The notes under the pieces are model-generated. The model did not search any database, had not been told where the DNA came from, and saw nothing but the letters and a program-made list of their open reading frames with translations. Source: SSF53 sp036170535 (GTDB lineage: Bacteria > Spirochaetota > Leptospiria > Leptospirales > Leptonemataceae). From it: 36,513 nt of DNA. The translations under genes and the position numbers were made by a program. The stretch lies in assembly GCA_036170535.1 (NCBI GenBank), contig JAVHPJ010000165.1, forward strand, positions 1 through 36,513, given 5' to 3'. Positions 31,669 to 36,513 of the stretch are shown in pieces (position 1 is the first letter of the stretch; each line of letters opens with the position of its first letter).

Positions 31669-33333
31669 TCAGGAACAGCTCCCAGCCTGGGCTTGATTGG
31701 CGCGATTCAACGTGAGCCGGATGGTAATGCGCACGCGCTGATTCGGCAGCATGTTGTAAGAAACCTTAACGTCCGAAAATACGCGATTCTTTTTGTATTC
31801 TTCCTCCAGCCGGGCGGCCTGGCCCACGTTGAGCATCTCGGCGACAACTTCCGCAGTCTTGCCGTCGTACTGGATGGAGCTGAGTCGGAAATCCACATCC
31901 GACGGCGTACTCTCGCTCAGAGTCTTAAAAATGTCCAGGGCGCGCTGGGACCCCGATTTGCCGCGCACTGCGCCCAGGCGATTCTGGCAGATCTTGCGCG
32001 CCGCGGCCAGATAGTTTTCGGGCTTGCTGTTCGCCGGCAAAGTCGGCATGCCGGGGATCTGTTTTGCGACCCGCACCAGCTGGCCCATGTAGTCGTTCTT
32101 TGCGCCGCGATCCTGAAGAATATTCAGCAGCAACGCGATCAGGAAAAAAATCGACGCAACCGCAATCAACAGAATCGGCGTGGCGAAAACGCTGGCGCGA
32201 AAGCGTCCGCCGCGCAGCGTCGATCCGAATGGTCCGGTCAGAAAGTCAAAGCGGTCCTGAGACTTGAGGCGATAGTGCTCAGCCGTGCCGAGCGTGGTCG
32301 CCCACAATGCCGGATCGTCGCCGGTGCTGAGCGTCACCGGGTAGCTACGAAACTTACGTTCCGTTTCCTGTTCCAGAAATTCGACGACGCCGCCGATCAG
32401 CGAACCGCCGCCGCTTACATATAAAACGGCCGGTTCCGGCGCCGGCAGCGACATGATCGAGCGCTCAATTTCCGCGGCGAGTTCCTGAAAGAGTTCGCGC
32501 AGGCCGGCGTGCAGTTGCGCGTATTGCTTTTTCTCCACGCGTCGTGAGCGAAAGAAGGCGTCGGCTTTTTCCGCACGCTTCTCGTCGTAGAGCAGATTTA
32601 ATTCGAGCTGTTTCTTCTTTTCTTCGGCCTGGACCAGATCAATGCCCAGATGCTCGGCGACGAGCGCAGTCGCTTCTGCGCCGCCGATCGGGATGCTGCG
32701 CGTGTACACCAGCTTTCCGTCGCGCACTGCGTTAAAGATCGTATAGCGCCCGCCGATGTCGATCTGGGCCACCGTCCGCTCGCGCGTTTCTTCCGGCCCC
32801 AGCAGATTCAAAAACCCGGCCAGGCCGGCCGCATCGAGAGACAACATGCGCAGCGATGCATTGCCGCGTATTAAGGGCTGCACGGCGGACTCGAGCGTGT
32901 CGTGCCGCGCCGTAAAAGTGATAACGGACGAGTTTTCCTCTTTTATTTCCCAGGCCTGGCCGACCACCTCCGCTTCTTCCAGCGAGACCGGCAGCATGTT
33001 CTCCACTTCGAAGGGTATGACTTCCGCCAGCTGCTTCTGATTCACCGTGGGGACGCTGACATCGCGGACGTACAAGCGCTCGAGCGGCAGATTCAAAACG
33101 AAGTTCAGCTCCTCCGGGAAAAAGGACTGCACATAGCGAATGAGGTTGTACTCGTATTCGCCGAGTTCCTCCGCCCCCTCGCCGCCTTCCAGCGACTCGC
33201 CGCGCAGGCTGACGATCGGCAGGCTTTCGAGACGCAACAAGCGTTTACCGCCCGGGCCGTACTCCATCAGGGCGCCCTTGATGTGGGTGGAGCCGTAGTC
33301 GATAATCAGAGCCTTTTCCGTTAAAAGCTGCAA
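31669..33333 (-). CDS. gspL: type II secretion system protein GspL (PilM/actin-like cytoplasmic domain)
   Basis: A 554-residue inner-membrane platform protein that recruits the secretion ATPase GspE and pairs with GspM. The cytoplasmic part is actin/PilM-like: IDYGSTHIKGALME (11-24), AQIDIGGRYTIFNAV (189-203), SIPIGGAEA and VLYVSGGGSLIGG (303-315). One membrane helix lies at about 382-404, followed by a periplasmic domain of about 150 residues with a PilN-like fold. The nucleotide-binding glycines resemble PilM more than classical proteobacterial GspL. It is separated from gspK by one base and from gspM by one base. Confidence 0.85.
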   Translation of the reverse strand: MQLLTEKALIIDYGSTHIKGALMEYGPGGKRLLRLESLPIVSLRGESLEGGEGAEELGEYEYNLIRYVQSFFPEELNFVLNLPLERLYVRDVSVPTVNQKQLAEVIPFEVENMLPVSLEEAEVVGQAWEIKEENSSVITFTARHDTLESAVQPLIRGNASLRMLSLDAAGLAGFLNLLGPEETRERTVAQIDIGGRYTIFNAVRDGKLVYTRSIPIGGAEATALVAEHLGIDLVQAEEKKKQLELNLLYDEKRAEKADAFFRSRRVEKKQYAQLHAGLRELFQELAAEIERSIMSLPAPEPAVLYVSGGGSLIGGVVEFLEQETERKFRSYPVTLSTGDDPALWATTLGTAEHYRLKSQDRFDFLTGPFGSTLRGGRFRASVFATPILLIAVASIFFLIALLLNILQDRGAKNDYMGQLVRVAKQIPGMPTLPANSKPENYLAAARKICQNRLGAVRGKSGSQRALDIFKTLSESTPSDVDFRLSSIQYDGKTAEVVAEMLNVGQAARLEEEYKKNRVFSDVKVSYNMLPNQRVRITIRLTLNRANQAQAGSCS

Positions 33334-33334
33334 C

Positions 33335-34570
33335 TCAGTCCTCGGAGTAGTAAATCAACTGGCGGTTTGACTTATCCCAGATCCCCCAGACCTTGCGGAC
33401 GGCCAGAATCTGACTGTCTTGATTATCGGACTTGCGGACCACCGATCCTACACCCACGACGCGATAATAATCGCCCTGTGATTTCATCATGCCCGAAATG
33501 TCCCCCCCGGTGCCAGCCAGTTCCTCGTACAGGGTCAGTTTGTCCGTGGATTGCTGCTGCCAGCTGGCCAGTTCCCGCAGCTCGCTCAGGTTTTTAATAA
33601 AGCCGTTATAGCGCCGACGCAATTTAAAAAGGTCGGCCACAGCCTTTTCGGTCATGCCGTCGGAGAGGCTCATCAGCGTATGGTAGCGCGCGGCATTGAT
33701 ATTGACCTTGGTATCGACGGTTTCGCTGTAGGGCAGGAAGGCCGTGACGTTGTTCGCCAGCACCCAGTCGTCGAGCTGAATCATCGTCTTCTCGTCTTCT
33801 GTAAGGAAAGCCGCCTCTTCGCGGTTTTCGGCCCAACCCTCGGGCGCGCGATTCTCATAGAGCATCTCGCGCGTAAAGCCCTTGACCAGACCAACCTCGG
33901 AAAGGCTGAACAAACGGAAGTTCTTGATCTCGCGCGGCGGCCTGAGACCCGCGTAGTAGTTGTTCTCCGCGCCGCCGACGGAACTGTCGTTCTCGTCGAT
34001 CCAATCGATCAGGTTGTCGGTATTTTCAATCGGGATTTTAAGCTCGGAGAACAGACGATTCACAACGCGGCGATGCACGTCATCCGGTTCGCCGTCAAAG
34101 CGCACGAGATTATTCAGATTGATCTTGCCGTCTTCCGGCTGAATGCGGAGACTCACAAAGTAGTACGTGCAGTTTTCCGGATTCGCCTCCTGGCAATCTC
34201 TGGCGAGCATGAGGTCCGGCGGCTCGGCGACGAGGCCGGTAGAATAAAGATACTCTTCAGGGACGGTTTTTACGGCGGTCAGTCCGGCCTGAAAGCCGGC
34301 CATCGCCACCTCGCGCGCACGCATGCCGTCCGCCGCCGAGCGTATCGCCAGAAACTGATCAGTCACGTCTTCAATGAATTGCTGCGCAATCAGAACCGAA
34401 CTCACGCTGACAATCATAATCGAAAGCAGCACGATCGCGCCGCGCCGCGACGACGCTCTGCGATTCAAGCGCTGCAATCGCCCCGCAACCCCGCCGCGCC
34501 GAGGCAACGGGCGCGGGCCCGCCGGACTCGCCCGGCCGGGCGCTTTTAATATGCTGCGGCGGCGAGTCAT
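33335..34570 (-). CDS. gspK: minor pseudopilin GspK
   Basis: The 411-residue largest minor pseudopilin, expected at the tip of the type II pseudopilus. The N-terminal leader is long and basic, followed by a type IV pilin-like hydrophobic helix that begins after RRG (AIVLLSIMIV, about residues 44-65). As in other GspK proteins, the usual Glu at position 5 is absent. The body has the GspK helical domain with EDGKINLNNLVRF, an SVGGAENNYYAGLRPP loop and an FLPYSETVDTKVNINAA stretch. Its ATG overlaps the gspJ stop by four bases. Confidence 0.88.
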   Translation of the reverse strand: MTRRRSILKAPGRASPAGPRPLPRRGGVAGRLQRLNRRASSRRGAIVLLSIMIVSVSSVLIAQQFIEDVTDQFLAIRSAADGMRAREVAMAGFQAGLTAVKTVPEEYLYSTGLVAEPPDLMLARDCQEANPENCTYYFVSLRIQPEDGKINLNNLVRFDGEPDDVHRRVVNRLFSELKIPIENTDNLIDWIDENDSSVGGAENNYYAGLRPPREIKNFRLFSLSEVGLVKGFTREMLYENRAPEGWAENREEAAFLTEDEKTMIQLDDWVLANNVTAFLPYSETVDTKVNINAARYHTLMSLSDGMTEKAVADLFKLRRRYNGFIKNLSELRELASWQQQSTDKLTLYEELAGTGGDISGMMKSQGDYYRVVGVGSVVRKSDNQDSQILAVRKVWGIWDKSNRQLIYYSED

Positions 34571-35265
34571 CGGATGTAGAGTCCCGGCGCAGCCACGGTT
34601 TCAAAGTAGTCGATGCGCGCACCGACCTTTACGCGCAGCTGGATTTCAATGAGCCGCGGAATGCGGCGGCTTTCGCGACTGTTCCACTCAGGCACCCACT
34701 CGCGCCCGTTTAACGTGTAGCGGAGCCGAAACGAGGCGACGTTCCGCAAAAGCGGATAATGCGCTCCGCTCTGTCCCGGCTTTTCGCGTACCACGTCGTT
34801 TTCGCGGCGGTACAGGACAAAAGGCGCGGCGGGATCCTCGGGCTCTGGATCGCGCACCACGTAATAACTCACGTCGCGCACATCCGCCTGGCCTACGCTC
34901 TCGGAATTGGGATGCACGCAACTGAAGGTGATCGAGTCTTCGCGCTGATCCTGAGGCCCTTTGGTGCGCGCGCGAAACACGAGGCGCTTAACGTCGCGAT
35001 TGAAGTACGTCATGGCGAAAGAGCTGCGTAGATTTTCCAGGGCCAGAAAGGCGCGCGCGCGATCCTGACTGACCGGGGCGGAGATGCGCGTGATGCGAGT
35101 CAGGCCGATAACGACGCCGAAAAGCAGCATGAACAACACGCCAATCAAAAGGATCACGATGGAAATTTCAACGAGCGTCACGCCCGCCCGGCCGCCGGAA
35201 AGCCCGGCCCGCCGCAGACCGCGTCGCCCCGGCCCCCCGCGCGCCCGCAAATACGCGGCCTTCAT
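34567..35265 (-). CDS. gspJ: minor pseudopilin GspJ
   Basis: A 232-residue protein with a prepilin signal. The leader peptidase site is after G28, giving a mature VTLVEISIV start with Glu at position 5 and a hydrophobic helix to about residue 52. The globular part reads as a pseudopilin beta domain (DSITFSCVHPNSES, DVSYYVVRDPEPEDP, LRYTLNGREWVPEWN). GspJ forms the pseudopilus tip with GspI and GspK. Start and end both overlap neighbours by four bases. Confidence 0.85.
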   Translation of the reverse strand: MKAAYLRARGGPGRRGLRRAGLSGGRAGVTLVEISIVILLIGVLFMLLFGVVIGLTRITRISAPVSQDRARAFLALENLRSSFAMTYFNRDVKRLVFRARTKGPQDQREDSITFSCVHPNSESVGQADVRDVSYYVVRDPEPEDPAAPFVLYRRENDVVREKPGQSGAHYPLLRNVASFRLRYTLNGREWVPEWNSRESRRIPRLIEIQLRVKVGARIDYFETVAAPGLYIR

Positions 35266-35894
35266 GGCGAACTCTGCGCCTCCGTGCGCCGGGCCGGCGA
35301 CAGGGTTTGCACGGTAAAATCGCGATACCCCGCGCCCAGAGGATAGGACACGACCACCTTGATGCGCAGCACGTCGATCAGGCCGCCCGTCTGACTGCGC
35401 TCGCTGGTTCCGAGAGATTCACGCCGGGCGCCTTCGTTCTGGATGCTCGTCGGCAACTGATCGTTGACCGCCGGCATGGAAAGATCCCCTGTTTGCTGGG
35501 CCTGCGCCAGGTCGATGCGATCCTGGGAGACTTCTACGCGCACCTTCATGCCTTTATAGATCCCGGTCGAGACTTCTTCCTCCTCGCGTTTATCGGCCAG
35601 AGCGGGATCGGCGCGCAGCTGCGCCATGCGCAATTGCGCCAACACCATCGCCGCCTGCAACTTGCCGGCCTCCGCCTGCATGCGCAGGCCGTCGCCCACA
35701 AAGGAGGTGATCAGCACGATAAAGGTCGCGACCGCGGCCATCGCCAGGGCCATTTCAACGATGGTAAAACCCGAGCGCCGGCGCGCGCGCGCGTTCAGCC
35801 GACGCAGCCGACGAGTCCACGAACGCCGCGCCGACGGGGCCGGACCGCGCGACGACTCAATCATGCCAGGGCGCATCGCCTCGTTGGAACTCAC
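35262..35894 (-). CDS. gspI: minor pseudopilin GspI-like
   Basis: A 210-residue protein. A basic leader of 42 residues ends in RRSG, followed by FTIVEMALA with Glu at mature position 5 and a hydrophobic helix to about residue 67. The rest is a short pseudopilin globular domain with several charged stretches. Assignment as GspI is based on position between gspH and gspJ; the family is weakly conserved. The leader is longer than usual, so a later start is possible. Both ends overlap neighbours by four bases. Confidence 0.78.
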   Translation of the reverse strand: MSSNEAMRPGMIESSRGPAPSARRSWTRRLRRLNARARRRSGFTIVEMALAMAAVATFIVLITSFVGDGLRMQAEAGKLQAAMVLAQLRMAQLRADPALADKREEEEVSTGIYKGMKVRVEVSQDRIDLAQAQQTGDLSMPAVNDQLPTSIQNEGARRESLGTSERSQTGGLIDVLRIKVVVSYPLGAGYRDFTVQTLSPARRTEAQSSP

Positions 35895-36472
35895 TGGTCC
35901 TCCAGGTCTTCTTTCCAGTCCGGACTATCCGGCATTAAGGGCGCTTCGCCCTGGACGACTTTCATCTCGCCCGTGTAGCGTGAAAAGAGCAAGGTCTGGC
36001 TGATGTTATCGCCTTCCCCGAAATAAACCGCCAATTCTTCGGCGACTCCGGAAGGCAGAAAGTTCACCACGACGGCGCCGTCGCGCAGACGTTCGCCGTA
36101 CGCGGCGCTGAGCGACGCGACATTAATCGGCGTCTCGTGCACCAATCCGCGCTCCTTGACAGTCGCGCCTTCGCGCTCGAGCGTCCAGGCGCGGTACTTC
36201 TTCTCGCCGAGATCAATGCGAAAGTAGACGGTGCGATTCGACTTGATGGCGGCGTTGCGACAAAAAATTAAATGAGCGCCCAGCTGCGAGGCCTGGTCGC
36301 GTTCACTGAAACGAGTAAAGATGCCGCTCGTCAGGGGTATGAAGATCAAAAGTATGATCGCCATTACCATCATGACAACGACGATCTCGACCAGGGAGAG
36401 TCCGCGCCGCGTCCGCTGTGCGGCGACGCGAACAAAGGAACGCTGAAAGCGCGCCCGCCGTTGCGAAAACAC
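35891..36472 (-). CDS. gspH: minor pseudopilin GspH-like
   Basis: A 193-residue protein with a prepilin signal: cleavage after G24, mature start LSLVEIVVV with Glu at position 5, and a hydrophobic helix to about residue 48. The globular half includes LIFCRNAAIKSNRTVYFRI and VNFLPSGVAEELAVYFG, typical of GspH/FimT-type pseudopilins. The start is a GTG immediately after a perfect 16-base GC palindrome (36473-36488). The frame stays open to the window edge, so a start outside the window is possible. It is probably preceded by the other gsp genes (C to G) beyond this window. Confidence 0.82.
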   Translation of the reverse strand: MFSQRRARFQRSFVRVAAQRTRRGLSLVEIVVVMMVMAIILLIFIPLTSGIFTRFSERDQASQLGAHLIFCRNAAIKSNRTVYFRIDLGEKKYRAWTLEREGATVKERGLVHETPINVASLSAAYGERLRDGAVVVNFLPSGVAEELAVYFGEGDNISQTLLFSRYTGEMKVVQGEAPLMPDSPDWKEDLEDQ

Positions 36473-36513
36473 GCGGGCGCGCGCCCGCGCAGCTGCGGGG
36501 CTGAGGAACCGGG

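Noticed and set aside
36473..36488. GC palindrome before gspH as a terminator
   Set aside because: It has no T tract on either side and directly abuts the GTG start; it may lie within an upstream extension of the gene.

Overview
The window reads as a GC-rich chromosomal segment of a Leptospirales-type spirochaete (a relative of Leptospira, Leptonema or Turneriella). The main clues are an exported helical protein resembling the Leptospira flagellar-sheath protein FcpA, a type II secretion operon ending in a Leptospira-style GspN, and a cobalamin-dependent ribonucleotide reductase. The assignment comes from recognising protein families by eye; no database search was run.

Layout. 1-5.4 kb: the 3' part of a UvrD/PcrA helicase gene, a small membrane protein, an exported helical protein of unknown function, lysA, and the divergent FcpA-like gene. 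5.4-9.6 kb: a 454-base non-coding stretch with near-identical direct repeats, then nrdJ and a strong terminator that faces both ways. 9.7-16.6 kb: a lipid-modification locus. Five genes run leftward (GPH-family symporter, MerR/B12-binding regulator, FAD oxidoreductase, DUF1365 protein, Cfa-like enzyme), and a second Cfa/UfaM-type methyltransferase diverges from them. 16.6-20.1 kb: a TetA-like MFS exporter and sucC-sucD. 20.3-22.3 kb: a PPP-family phosphatase and a CCA-adding enzyme. 22.4-25.8 kb: an unrecognised gene, then smpB-der-plsY. 25.9-36.5 kb: one tightly packed leftward operon, gspH-I-J-K-L-M-N, followed by an exported protein with an internal duplication and two HtrA/Deg9-like PDZ proteins that appear to have lost protease activity.

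The most interesting part is 9.7-16.6 kb. The regulator keeps both hallmark motifs of the CarH/LitR adenosylcobalamin light sensors (W-x9-EH and DxHxxG). It sits inside a gene set matching the singlet-oxygen-inducible furan-fatty-acid (Ufa) genes I recall from Rhodobacter: two Cfa-like enzymes, a flavin oxidoreductase and a GPH symporter. My reading is a B12-based light or photo-oxidative stress switch controlling phospholipid acyl-chain methylation and oxidation. The second notable system is the secretion operon, whose tail encodes three linked exported proteins that are not standard type II secretion parts.

No tRNA, rRNA, CRISPR array, insertion sequence or phage gene was seen.
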